Positions 1 to 8,110 are shown, numbered from the stretch's first letter. The stretch is DNA of 17,611 nt from Deltaproteobacteria bacterium (GCA_031277995.1 JAITLH010000413.1:1-17611), one strand, 5' to 3'. The notes: generated from the letters alone by a model not told the origin. Made by a program: numbers and translations.

Positions 1-71
1 AAATATATTATACGAAGGTGTTATTTAAGAGCGCTATTTAGGAATCTTCATAGCGTGATTTTAGCAAAACG

Positions 72-100
72 TTAAAGCGGTATCATGATCGTCGCTTTAA
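72..100. repeat. Inverted repeat, 8-bp arms around a small palindrome
   Basis: The arms TTAAAGCG (72-79) and CGCTTTAA (93-100) are perfectly complementary. The 13-bp centre contains the palindrome ATCATGAT (82-89). The structure sits 11 bp from a second, perfect palindrome. It could be a protein-binding site or a hairpin; nothing in the sequence decides which. Confidence 0.55.
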
Positions 101-111
101 TTTATGATTTT

Positions 112-133
112 AACGGTAAATTAATTTACCGTT
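112..133. repeat. Perfect 22-bp palindrome
   Basis: The left arm AACGGTAAATT is followed directly by its exact reverse complement, with no central spacer. Flanking bases 111 and 134 do not pair, so the palindrome ends cleanly. Spacer-free symmetry of this length is typical of a dimeric regulator operator, but no gene with a start nearby is visible in the window. The half-site TTTACCGT recurs at 2631-2638 in the spacer on the other side of dnaA. Confidence 0.6.
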
Positions 134-256
134 TGGTTAATGTTTAGAGCTTAATGGTAATTCTATTGGCCCGTTGGTTAAGTTTTAGGGTTTGGTTGTT
201 TTTTTTTTCGATAAATTAACTTTGGGTTTTTAGATTGGGCTTAATGGGGCCCGGGG

Positions 257-1663
257 TTAGATGAGTTTACCCAGTTGGCCGATGAGATAGTCAACGGTGT
301 TTCGGAGCGCGTCGTCCTTTTTTAGGCCCATGGAGATCTTGTTGAAATTGTACATGATCGTCGAGTGCCTCCGATTGAAGGCCCGGCCAATCTCGGAAAA
401 GGAGTGGCTGGTCATGTGCTTGCAAAGGTAGATGGCGATGGCCCTGGTCCTGGCCAGCGAGGCGGCGTTTTGGTGTGAGGTCAAAACGCTTTCTTCCAGG
501 CGATAGACTTCGCAGATCAGGTTTTTTATCTTGGCTATGGCCGCGCCGTCGGAAGGCGATTTGGTGGCGAAGGCCAAAACGTCTTTGGCCAAAGCCAGGC
601 TCACGGGCTTTTTTTCGTACTCGCTTTTGGCCTGGATCGAGGTTAGGCAACTGCCCAGGCGCCGGACGTCCGAGGTCACGTTTTGGGCCACCAGCTCCAA
701 AACCGAAGTTGGCATCGAGATGAAATAGGCCTTGACCAGGTTATTTAAAATTCTTAACCTGGTCTCATAGGTCGGGGGCTTAATCGGGGCCATCAGGGCC
801 GCCGACATCCGGGACCGGAAAGCCGGGCTAATGTAGGGGATCTCCGAAGGCAGCTGGTCCGAGGTGAAAACGACTTTGGCGCCCTTGTTTAGCATAAAAT
901 CCATGACGCCGCAGATTTCGTTTTGGAATTGCGGCTTTTTGGAGAAGAAAGTCACGTCCTCAACCACCATGAAGTCGCTTTTCTTGTAGTCGACGTTAAA
1001 AGACTTGAAGTCTTTTTGCTTGATCGAATCCACGTAGTGGTTGGAGTAGTCCCGGGCCGAGAAGTAAGAGACGTTTTTATTTTGGCGAAAAACTTCGCTG
1101 CCGGCCGCCTGGGCCAAGTGGCTTTTGCCCAAACCGGTGTCGGAGTAGGCGAAAAGAAGATTGTTTCCCAGCTGCCGATCCTTGGAGAAAGCGTGGAAGC
1201 ATTCGTAGGCCATTTCGTTGGACTCGCCCACGACGAAGTTTTCGAAAGTGAACCAGGGATTGAAGGGCTGGAGGGAGGCCGTTTTTTTCTCCCGAAAGCC
1301 CTGGAGTTGGGGTTCGGGACAAACGTAATCTTGCCAATCGTCGGGCCTGGCCGGGTCAAGCGATACGTTGTCGCCGGAGGTGAGCGCCACTTCAAAGGTT
1401 TGGAGGCCAAGTCTCAAGCAAGCGTCCCAGACGGCCGTTTGCAACAAACCCAAAAAGGTGGTTTCCACGTAGGCCTTGAAAAACTGGCTAGGGCTTTCCA
1501 AGAACAGCTTGTTTTTGTCCGGGTCAAATGAGGGTATGAGTGGGTAAATCCAATCCCTGAATTTGTCGGTGCCGATGGCGTCCTGGAGGTAATTGGACGC
1601 CATGACCCAGACTTCAGAGAAATCGGAGACGTCGGTCTCCCCCTGGTGGGAATGGTCGGACAT
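257..1663 (-). CDS. dnaA: Chromosomal replication initiator protein DnaA (diverged)
   Basis: DnaA binds DnaA boxes at oriC, oligomerises with ATP, opens the duplex and loads the helicase. At 468 residues it has the usual length. Domain I (about 14-95) has the FRDWIYPL region. Domain III begins near PFNPWFTFENFVVG. The P-loop is TGLGKSHL, in the context YSDTGLGKS instead of the usual GGxGLGKT. Walker B is VVEDV rather than the usual IDDI. Sensor I is VVFTSDQLPSEI. The arginine-finger box is FRSRM followed by PPTYETR, and sensor 2 is SDVRRLG. Domain IV ends with SEIGRAF, then NRRHSTIMY where most homologues have GGRDHTTV; the Asp of the DNA-reading DHT signature is Arg and one residue is missing. 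The ATG start is supported by AGGAG 8 bases upstream (1672-1676). No dnaN adjoins it. The family call is firm; a diverged paralogue is the alternative. Confidence 0.92.
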   Translation of the reverse strand: MSDHSHQGETDVSDFSEVWVMASNYLQDAIGTDKFRDWIYPLIPSFDPDKNKLFLESPSQFFKAYVETTFLGLLQTAVWDACLRLGLQTFEVALTSGDNVSLDPARPDDWQDYVCPEPQLQGFREKKTASLQPFNPWFTFENFVVGESNEMAYECFHAFSKDRQLGNNLLFAYSDTGLGKSHLAQAAGSEVFRQNKNVSYFSARDYSNHYVDSIKQKDFKSFNVDYKKSDFMVVEDVTFFSKKPQFQNEICGVMDFMLNKGAKVVFTSDQLPSEIPYISPAFRSRMSAALMAPIKPPTYETRLRILNNLVKAYFISMPTSVLELVAQNVTSDVRRLGSCLTSIQAKSEYEKKPVSLALAKDVLAFATKSPSDGAAIAKIKNLICEVYRLEESVLTSHQNAASLARTRAIAIYLCKHMTSHSFSEIGRAFNRRHSTIMYNFNKISMGLKKDDALRNTVDYLIGQLGKLI

Positions 1664-1823
1664 GGACTTAGCTCCTTAGTTTAGATTTTCGGAAAGGGCC
1701 TCAAAGGATAGGGCGGCCCGATCGCCAAAATCTCCCCCGGCCAAAAAGTCGAGGGTTGGCCAGCCTTTAATGGCTGGGAAAACCCCAGGTTTTTTTTCGT
1801 CAGAGCCCTGGGATTTTAGTTAA

Positions 1824-1857
1824 GGCCTTGGGCCAAAAAAGCGTTTGGCCCAAGGCC
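1824..1857. repeat. Perfect 14-bp inverted repeat (hairpin)
   Basis: The arms GGCCTTGGGCCAAA (1824-1837) and TTTGGCCCAAGGCC (1844-1857) are exact complements around a 6-base loop. No T-run follows on either strand, so it does not look like a standard intrinsic terminator. It lies about 160 bp upstream of the dnaA start. A role in origin structure, transcript processing or insulation is possible but not shown. Confidence 0.65.
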
Positions 1858-2460
1858 GATGGATACGATAGCGCCGGTGGCGGGGCCTTTCCGCGGCCAC
1901 CAAACCGTGGTCTTCAAGCCTTGGTCTTGAAGGGCTGGGGCCGTCGGCATTATTGTCCGTCGGAACGGGCGGTTGGGAAAAAATAGACGCGTTCGTCCAA
2001 ACGGCAAAAACAGTGAAGACGTCAGCCTGCCCCAAAGGGGTTAGGTTGGATGGGAAGAATGGCTCCTTAACTTAGGGATGCTGAATTTGAAAAGGCGTAT
2101 ATCGAATTTTGCGGATTTTGATCGAAAGAAGATTTTTCGAGTTTGTTTAAAAACGAGCTAAATGATACCTGGGGGAGGCGGGTTTTTCAAGACGGCCAAA
2201 AAAAAAATCCGGTGCCGTATTTGTTTCGTTCGCGCATGTAACTTACTGAAAACATGTAATAAAGTTGTTAGGGAAACCCCAATAAACCCTCTAAAATCGG
2301 CTCCGATCGGCAATTGTCAAATCGATCTCATGCCAATCTGATTTTTATGGGTTTGGAAAGATTTAATCCGGGGTTTTCCCATTTGATCGCTTATTGAAGC
2401 TCTATTCTCAATAACAAGGCGCCCTGGACTATATAGTTGTTTGGGCCATAACACCAAGCT

Positions 2461-2580
2461 AAAAAAGTCCAATAAATTTTATTAGCGTTAAATAAATTTG
2501 AATTTAAATTTTTGTAATTGTTTAAATGAATTTAAATTAAGATAATACACTTTATACCTAGATCCTAATATTCTTAAAAT
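2461..2580. other. AT-rich block, possible DNA-unwinding element
   Basis: This roughly 120-bp block is strongly AT-rich compared with the GC-rich coding DNA around it. It contains the 12-bp direct repeat TGAATTTAAATT at 2499-2510 and again at 2527-2538, 28 bp apart. Placement upstream of dnaA and base composition would suit a duplex-unwinding element, but DnaA boxes are not recognisable, so the call is tentative. Confidence 0.25.
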
Positions 2581-2770
2581 GACTTAACGTGGACTTTCCA
2601 TGGCAGTTTAGGGCAAGCCTTCCGAACCCCTTTACCGTAACCCGACCCTATTTTTAGCTCCCAACCACACTCCCCCGCCAAGGCTCAATTCGCGGACTTT
2701 TATCAAGATATCGCTATATTGAACTTACAAAAGGACCATATATCGCGTCTCCCCCCGTCACGAAACCCCA

Positions 2771-2845
2771 CCAAAAGGGCGCTTTTTGGGGACCCGTTAC
2801 CGGGTCGGCAACGCCCGGGGCGCCGCCCCGGGCCAATTCTATTGG
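2771..2845. repeat. Chain of four small hairpins
   Basis: Four inverted repeats lie nearly end to end: CCAAAA/TTTTGG (2771-2776 with 2784-2789), GACCCG/CGGGTC (2791-2796 with 2801-2806), GCCCGGGGC/GCCCCGGGC (2813-2821 with 2825-2833), and CCAAT/ATTGG (2833-2837 with 2841-2845). Any transcript from xseA reading left would fold into several stems here. No T-run marks a standard terminator. Confidence 0.5.
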
Positions 2846-3013
2846 CATGATTTTTGATTTGCTTTAATTTTTTCTGGGAGCCTTTATTGGCGGCGGGTTT
2901 GGCCCGGGCGAGAACTTAAAAACTCAACTCGATAACGTCGTTATTTAGAAGGCTTGCGAAAAATTTTTCCAAAAAATTTCGCCAGTTTTTTCCTGGGCCG
3001 TTCGGGGTTTTTC

Positions 3014-3100
3014 GGGGGCGCCCAAAAAAAAACCGACCGGGACCAAGGCGCCTACCGGGCGCGCCCGGCGGGGGCGCCGACGGGGCGCCGGAGGGGCGCC
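3014..3100. repeat. GGCGCC cluster with 11-bp tandem period
   Basis: GGCGCC occurs at 3017, 3047, 3073, 3084 and 3095, and the palindrome GGGCGCGCCC lies at 3057-3066. The last three GGCGCC sites sit inside GGGGCGCC units starting at 3071, 3082 and 3093, an exact 11-bp spacing. The cluster lies immediately downstream of the xseA stop. It may be a decayed tandem array or a set of sites on one DNA face. Confidence 0.5.
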
Positions 3101-3118
3101 AAAAGGGGAAGATTGGGG

Positions 3119-4465
3119 TTAGTCGGTTTTTTCGTCTTTGTCCAGGACCTCGACCAAAAGGCGGCCCTCGGCCAGGAGAACCTGGAGTTTTTGCCCGAGG
3201 TCGGCCAGGGCGGCCCGGTGGAGGACGCGGCCGTCCGGGCCCGCGACCACGGCGTAGCCGCGTTTAAGGGTATTTTTGGGGGAAACCAGGTCCAGGGTCA
3301 CGGTGAGTAGGCGTAACTTTTGCCTTTTGTCGCCAATGGTTTTTTTGGCCGAGTCCAGGAGGGCTTTACTTAACCGTTCCAGGGTCTGGCGCTTTTGAAT
3401 TTGATCCCGATAGGGCGATTTGTATTCCAGTTTGTTGGTCAAAGTCGCGAGCTTGTTGCGGGAAGAGGCCATGAGGTTTTTGACCGAGTTTTCCAACTTC
3501 ATGAGTAAGCTATCTAAAAGCTGGGAAAAATAATTTATTTTATATCTTAGTTTGCCTAAATTCCCAATTTGGCTTTGAAGTTGGGATTTTTTAACCAAAA
3601 TACGGTTTTTCGTCAGGTTTTTAAGCTCGTTGAGCCTTTGCTTAACTTGGCCCAAACGCTCCGAATCGAGGGCGAAAACGGCCTCGGCGGCCGCCGTGGG
3701 GGTAATGGCCTTGGCGTCGGCGGCCATCTCCACCAAGGACAAATCCGTGGAATGGCCTATGGCCGCGAGGATCGGCAAGCGCGAATTGGCCACGGCCCTA
3801 ACCAAGACTTCCTCGTTATAGGACCACAGATCCTCCAAAGATCCGCCGCCCCTGGTCATGACCACCAAATCGAAATCGCCCCGGGAGTTTATTAGGCTTA
3901 GGGCCTCGGCCATTTCCTCGGCCGCGCCCTTTCCTTGGACCCGGGTCGGAAAGAGGCTTATCCAAGCGCCCTTGCGGCGTTTGACGGAGGTGGTCAAAAA
4001 ATCGTTTACCGCGGCCGAACCGGCCGAACCCACCAAGACCACCCGGCGGGGCGTTTCGGGGATGGGCCTTTTGCGCTCTGGCGCGAACAGGCCCTCGGCC
4101 CCCAGTTTTTTCTTAAGTTTTTCAAAGGCCAGGCTCAGGGCCCCTTCGCCCATGGGCATGATCTTTTCCACGTTTAGCTGATACTCGCTTCTGGGGCCGT
4201 AGATACGAAGCCTCCCCCGGGCCTGAACCATCATGCCCGTTTGGATGGCCGAAACCCCGCTTGAGTGTTTTGAGGCCCGCCAAATGACGCCCTTAACCAT
4301 GGCCGCCTTGTCTTTAATCTCCAGATAGACGTGTCCCGAGTTGGGCGTGGCCAAGGAGCCCACTTCGCCCGCCAGGGTGATTTGCCCGATATGCGCGTCG
4401 AAATTGAACTGGACGAGATCCCCGACTTGGCTGGGGGTATAGATTTTTTGATCGCTAAAATTCAC
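3119..4465 (-). CDS. xseA: Exodeoxyribonuclease VII large subunit
   Basis: XseA is the catalytic large subunit of exonuclease VII, which degrades single-stranded DNA with the small subunit XseB. The product starts MNFSDQKIYTPSQV, matching the usual N-terminus, followed by an OB-fold (about residues 5-105) with SGHVYLEIKD. The nuclease domain carries RGGGSLEDLW (205-214), GHSTD (237-241; most homologues have GHETD) and ITPTAAAE. A long, coiled-coil-like, Lys/Leu-rich C-terminal segment follows. I prefer the GTG start at 4465 because GGAG lies 5 bases upstream; a TTG start at 4525 would add 20 residues of unusual sequence behind a weaker site. No xseB is visible beside it. It is transcribed away from the divergent binding-protein gene. 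Confidence 0.9.
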   Translation of the reverse strand: MNFSDQKIYTPSQVGDLVQFNFDAHIGQITLAGEVGSLATPNSGHVYLEIKDKAAMVKGVIWRASKHSSGVSAIQTGMMVQARGRLRIYGPRSEYQLNVEKIMPMGEGALSLAFEKLKKKLGAEGLFAPERKRPIPETPRRVVLVGSAGSAAVNDFLTTSVKRRKGAWISLFPTRVQGKGAAEEMAEALSLINSRGDFDLVVMTRGGGSLEDLWSYNEEVLVRAVANSRLPILAAIGHSTDLSLVEMAADAKAITPTAAAEAVFALDSERLGQVKQRLNELKNLTKNRILVKKSQLQSQIGNLGKLRYKINYFSQLLDSLLMKLENSVKNLMASSRNKLATLTNKLEYKSPYRDQIQKRQTLERLSKALLDSAKKTIGDKRQKLRLLTVTLDLVSPKNTLKRGYAVVAGPDGRVLHRAALADLGQKLQVLLAEGRLLVEVLDKDEKTD

Positions 4466-4569
4466 GGCGTCTCCGATGGCCTTATTTTTTGACTCAAATA
4501 AGTTAAAACGAATAAAAAAGCCCAAGCGACGGTAACTTCTTTTTTAACCGGGGAACCGGTTATGGCCCG

Positions 4570-4599
4570 TTGCCAATTCGGCCCCATAACGAGTATAAT
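4570..4599 (+). promoter_or_regulatory. Sigma70-type promoter for the binding-protein gene
   Basis: A -35 element TTGCCA (4570-4575, 5 of 6 to consensus) and a perfect -10 TATAAT (4594-4599) are 18 bases apart. The transcript would start near 4606, giving a leader of about 80 bases before the GTG start at 4689. It is the best-matching -35/-10 pair found in the window. Confidence 0.7.
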
Positions 4600-4688
4600 C
4601 GATCTGGTTTTCTTCCTCCCGTTTTTTTAAAGCCCCCCGCGCTTTGGTTGGACGGAAAACCCCAACGACACCATGAGAGGCTTAAAAC

Positions 4689-6554
4689 GTGACTACTTCG
4701 CGAGGTTTTTTAGCGTCCGAACCAACTTCCAGGCCGCCCGGGGCGGCCGGGAACCAAGATCTTGGCCAAATAAGGCCTTTTCGCCGGGACCGAAAATTCC
4801 GGGCCCACGCGGCCTTGGCCCACTTCGCCTTCCCGTGTTTGGTCCTGGCCCGTTACGCCCTGCCTTGCTTCGCTTTGGTCCTATTAACGGCGGTAGCGGC
4901 TTTTTTGGGCCCGGTAAGCGATATCTCCTTGGCCCAGGACGAGCCCGCCAAGGCCGCGGCGGCGCCTCAAGCGCCGGCGCCTGAAGCGGCGCCCGGGGCG
5001 GCTTTGGCCCCGGCCAAAGCGCCCGTCCATCCGGGCGATTACGGCGATTCCTTGGTTGGGGCTTCCATTGGGGACGCCAACAATTTCATCCCCGCCCTAA
5101 GCAGCGACACCGCCTCGGGGGAAGTGACCAACGGGGCCTATCGGGGCTTGGTCAAATACGACCCGGATTTAAACACCGTGGGCGATTTGGCCGAAAGCTG
5201 GGAGTTTAGCGAGGATCAAAGGACCATCACCTTTAGGCTAAGGCCCGGGATCGTTTGGGCCGACGGGACGCCCTTTACCTCGGCCGATTGCGTTTTTACC
5301 TGGGAACTGATGAAAGATCCCAATACGCCCACGGCTTACGGGGAGCCCTTTACCCAGATCGAGTCGGCCGAGGCCGTGGACGATTTGACCTTTAGGGTCA
5401 CCTACAAAAGGGTCATGGCCCGGGCCTTAATTACCTGGGGTTTTGGCATCATGCCCAAGCACCTTTTGGCGGGCGTTAATTTGGACGAAAGCCCCTTGGC
5501 CAGAAAGACCGTGGGGACGGGCCCTTTCCAATTGGAAAGGTGGGATACCGCCCAAACCATCATAACCGCGGCCAACCCCTTGGATTGGGAGGGGCGCCCC
5601 AATTTGGATCGCCTGGTCACCAAGATTATCCCCGACCCGGCCACGCAGATGATGGAACTGGCCACGGGAACCATCGACGTCATGGGCATGGAACCCGACC
5701 AATGGCTTTTGGCCAACGAGAATCCCGTATACCGCGACAACTTGAATTTTTTCCGCTACCCGGCTTTTAGCTACACTTATTTGGGCTTTAACCAAAACGA
5801 CCCCCGACTCTCGGACGTTAGGGTCAGGAAAGCCATCGCCTACGCCATCGACAAAAACGAGCTCATAGAAGGCGTTTTGTTGGGCTTTGGCACCCCGGCC
5901 AACGGGCCCTTTAAGCCCGACATGTGGGCCAACAATAAAAACGTCAGCCCCTATCCCTTCGATCCCCAAAAGGCCCGGGAACTGTTAGCCCAAGCCGGCT
6001 GGGCCGATAAGGACAAGGACGGCGTGGTCGAAAAAAACGGGCAAAAGTTCGTTTTGACCATCATGCTAAACCAAGGCAACAAAGTCCGGGAACAGTCCGG
6101 TTTGGTCATCCAGTCCAGGCTTAAGGACATCGGCATCGAGGTTAAACTAAGGGTGGTCGAATGGGCGGCTTTTTTGAAGGAATATATCGACAAGCACGAT
6201 TTTGAGGCCATCATCATGGGGTGGACCATTCCCCTGGAGCCCGATCTCTACGACGTTTTTAACTCGACCAAGACCAAGCCCGGGGAGTTAAATTTCATAA
6301 GCTACGCCAACGAGGAAGTGGACCGCCTAATCGACGAGGCCCGTTTCAACGTGGATCGGGAAACCAGAAAACGGGCCTTCGATCGCATACAGGAGATCTT
6401 TTACGAGGAAGTCCCCTACGTCTTTCTCTTCGTCCCCGAAAGCCTGACGGCCATCTCCAAGCGTTTCGTCGGCCCCCGGGTGGCCCCCATCGGCCTTGGC
6501 GACAATACCAACTTTTGGTACGTCCCAAAAGACCGACAGTTATACGTCAAGTGA
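4689..6554 (+). CDS. ABC transporter substrate-binding protein, family 5 (peptide type)
   Basis: Periplasmic receptor of the DppA/OppA type that would deliver peptides or similar solutes to an ABC permease. The 621 residues show SBP_bac_5 features: DANNFIPALSSDTAS, LAESWEFSEDQRTITFRLRP with WADGTPFTSADCVFTWE, TVGTGPFQLERWD (about 275-287), and VRVRKAIAYAIDKNELIEG. Export is indicated by a hydrophobic stretch at 41-76 and a likely cleavage near SLAQ (80-83), then an Ala/Pro-rich linker (about 85-115). The region before the hydrophobic stretch is about 40 residues, unusually long, so the true start may be later. The GTG start is supported by AGAGG 8 bases upstream (4676-4680). No permease or ATPase genes adjoin it and a terminator follows, so it looks monocistronic. 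The exact substrate cannot be read from sequence. Confidence 0.9.
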   Translation: MTTSRGFLASEPTSRPPGAAGNQDLGQIRPFRRDRKFRAHAALAHFAFPCLVLARYALPCFALVLLTAVAAFLGPVSDISLAQDEPAKAAAAPQAPAPEAAPGAALAPAKAPVHPGDYGDSLVGASIGDANNFIPALSSDTASGEVTNGAYRGLVKYDPDLNTVGDLAESWEFSEDQRTITFRLRPGIVWADGTPFTSADCVFTWELMKDPNTPTAYGEPFTQIESAEAVDDLTFRVTYKRVMARALITWGFGIMPKHLLAGVNLDESPLARKTVGTGPFQLERWDTAQTIITAANPLDWEGRPNLDRLVTKIIPDPATQMMELATGTIDVMGMEPDQWLLANENPVYRDNLNFFRYPAFSYTYLGFNQNDPRLSDVRVRKAIAYAIDKNELIEGVLLGFGTPANGPFKPDMWANNKNVSPYPFDPQKARELLAQAGWADKDKDGVVEKNGQKFVLTIMLNQGNKVREQSGLVIQSRLKDIGIEVKLRVVEWAAFLKEYIDKHDFEAIIMGWTIPLEPDLYDVFNSTKTKPGELNFISYANEEVDRLIDEARFNVDRETRKRAFDRIQEIFYEEVPYVFLFVPESLTAISKRFVGPRVAPIGLGDNTNFWYVPKDRQLYVK

Positions 6555-6578
6555 GATTCGTCGGTTTATAAGCCGCAT

Positions 6579-6608
6579 GGCTTGGGGATTTTGGCAAATC
6601 CCCCAGCC
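6579..6608. repeat. Hairpin ahead of the terminator
   Basis: GGCT-t-GGGGATTT (6579-6591) pairs with AAATCCCC-c-AGCC (6596-6608) around the loop TGGC, with one mismatch. No T-run follows. It stands between the binding-protein stop and the terminator and may protect the 3' end of the mRNA. Confidence 0.5.
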
Positions 6609-6623
6609 ACTTGGGCAAAACGA

Positions 6624-6668
6624 TGGCCCTTAATTCATGAAAAAGCGAATTAAGGGCCAAATTTTTTT
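6624..6668 (+). terminator. Intrinsic terminator after the binding-protein gene
   Basis: A perfect 13-bp stem, TGGCCCTTAATTC (6624-6636) with GAATTAAGGGCCA (6647-6659), has a 10-base loop and is followed by AA and seven T (6662-6668). This is a textbook Rho-independent terminator on the plus strand. It separates the gene from the convergent PilZ gene. Confidence 0.88.
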
Positions 6669-6720
6669 CCGTCGCCGGGGCGTCAAAGTTTTATCATGGG
6701 CGTTATTTGGGGCTATTTTT

Positions 6721-7461
6721 TTAGGATTCGGTGCGGTTCCTGATGCGCTGCTCTTCAAGCATGTAGTAGTTTATGGCTTTTTGCAGGGCCCGGGTGGCGT
6801 TTTTGTCAAGCTCGTAAAACTTCAAGCCCAGCTTGGCCGTTTGGTCGCCGGGCGCGTAACTTATCCGCACCACCTCGGCCTCGCCGTTTATGGTGGTCTG
6901 GGCGCCGCCGGCTTGGAAGTTGGGCAAAAAGAGCGTAAACCAAAGCCGCATGCCCAAAGTGGCCTGGGGCGGGGCCGGGACGCCGATTAAGACCCCGCCG
7001 GCGGAAAAATCAAACAGGACCACCCGGCCAAAAGAGGGGTGGGTTTGGATGCTGATGTGATCGTTTGAGACGATATTGAGCCGGTAGTCCATCCTGGCGT
7101 TGGTTTCACTGATCTGGCCCATGGCCGGGGAGGTCAAATAAATGGCCTGGACGGTTTCGTTGGCGTTAAGTTGGTAATTGTCGATTTTGGTGATCTTGCC
7201 CGTCCAGCCCCAACGCAGAATCTCCCCGCTGACCGGCTCGCGGCCCACGAAAGTTACCTGTATTTCCCGCCCCAGCATGGTTCGGGTCATGATGGGATCG
7301 GTTTGGGAGATGATGACGTTTCGATCGGTAATGTCGTAAACCACGCCGTTACGCACGTCGATGCGATCGTTAATTAAATCAATGTCCAGTATCAGATCGA
7401 TTCTCGTGTTGGGCCGCAACAACCGATCGATTGGCCAGCTTGATTTTTTGATTTCTGCCAT
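6721..7461 (-). CDS. PilZ-domain c-di-GMP effector, YcgR-like
   Basis: Likely cytoplasmic receptor for cyclic di-GMP, of the kind that alters motility or surface behaviour. The 246-residue product has an N-terminal YcgR-like beta domain (about 10-115) and a C-terminal PilZ domain (about 120-232). Both c-di-GMP motifs are intact: RMDYR (123-127), matching RxxxR, and DFSAGG (151-156), matching D/NxSxxG; GLKFYEL closes the barrel. I chose the ATG at 7461, preceded by AGGTG 6 bases upstream; a TTG at 7521 would add 20 residues. No flagellar or diguanylate cyclase gene is adjacent, so the downstream partner is unknown. It converges with the binding-protein gene. Confidence 0.87.
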   Translation of the reverse strand: MAEIKKSSWPIDRLLRPNTRIDLILDIDLINDRIDVRNGVVYDITDRNVIISQTDPIMTRTMLGREIQVTFVGREPVSGEILRWGWTGKITKIDNYQLNANETVQAIYLTSPAMGQISETNARMDYRLNIVSNDHISIQTHPSFGRVVLFDFSAGGVLIGVPAPPQATLGMRLWFTLFLPNFQAGGAQTTINGEAEVVRISYAPGDQTAKLGLKFYELDKNATRALQKAINYYMLEEQRIRNRTES

Positions 7462-7581
7462 ATGGGGCACCTTGCGCTTGTAATCGGATACCAGAGCCGC
7501 CGCGAGAAATTGTCGCTTCAAAAATTTCGGTATCTTTCTTTCGGTCCGGGTCCTTTGTCAGCCAGGCCGGAAAAAACCCGT

Positions 7582-7600
7582 AAGTTACTTTTTAAGTATA
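7582..7600 (-). promoter_or_regulatory. Possible -10 element and overlapping motif for the PilZ gene
   Basis: On the minus strand TATACT (7595-7600) resembles a -10 element, though no good -35 is visible. It overlaps a 16-bp motif at 7582-7597 that recurs with one mismatch at 8111-8126 in the same spacer. The overlap would suit an operator, but this is inference. Confidence 0.25.
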
Positions 7601-8110
7601 CAATAATTTTCAGCTAAAAACCCTAAAAACTACCATTAAACCGTCAAGGCCCCGAAAATCAAGGCCCAAAAAGGGCCGGGCCAAAGCCGGCCAGGGGCCC
7701 CATGGCGCGGCGCGAAAGCGAGCGCCGGCCCCGTCTCCAGATTAAGCGCGTCATCGGCCTGGAAGAATCCAAGCTTGAAGGCTCCCCATGGTAAAAAAGT
7801 TGGCCGTAATTTAAATAATGACTAAAACCGTAACCCAAGGACTAGGCTTAAGTTAGACATCTCTAGATATATAACTCAATGACCGTTTTATGTCAATCTC
7901 GGTTTTTGGCCCAAAGCCATCGTCCATATATATTAGGCCCCTTGCCCCCGGCCAACCGGCCCAAGGGATTGGGACCCCCTCGAAAACGGCCCCGCAAACG
8001 GGTCTAATGGGCCCAAGGCCGCGTTTCGCGGCCCAAAAGGCATGGGTAATCCCTTTTTGGGTTTGGGAGGCCGCCTGGGCCCGATTTGGGGCTTTTGGCG
8101 AGGGGCCATA

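Larger units (their letters stand above)
1..256. other. AT-rich intergenic end of window with inverted repeats
   Basis: No coding frame is supported here. The stretch lies downstream of the minus-strand dnaA stop. It is AT-rich and holds two inverted repeats, listed separately. A T-run at about 199-208 is not preceded by a hairpin, so I do not call a terminator. No intrinsic terminator for dnaA is visible on the minus strand. Confidence 0.5.
1664..3118. other. Long dnaA-xseA intergenic region, candidate oriC area
   Basis: About 1.45 kb without a convincing gene. Short open frames at about 1816-2035 (minus) and 2954-3310 (plus) have no recognisable product. Bacterial origins often lie upstream of dnaA, so this is the natural place to look. 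By eye I find no TTATNCACA DnaA box on either strand. The region contains small and large hairpins: CCAGCC/GGCTGG at 1760-1777, CTTCAAG/CTTGAAG at 1912-1932, TTATTGA/TCAATAA at 2391-2414, and the palindromes ACTATATAGT (2428-2437) and ATAACG-t-CGTTAT (2932-2944). The larger ones are separate entries. Confidence 0.35.

Noticed and set aside
1816..2035. Short minus-strand open frames in the dnaA upstream spacer
   Set aside because: Products are 63-71 residues, overlap in two frames, run through the perfect hairpin and match no family I know.
2541..2556. Near match to a DnaA box (TAATACACT)
   Set aside because: Two mismatches to TTATNCACA in an AT-rich block, and no further copies; not better than chance.
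2954..3310. Plus-strand open frame over the xseA 3' end
   Set aside because: It is low-complexity Gly/Arg-rich and largely opposite the clearly real xseA.
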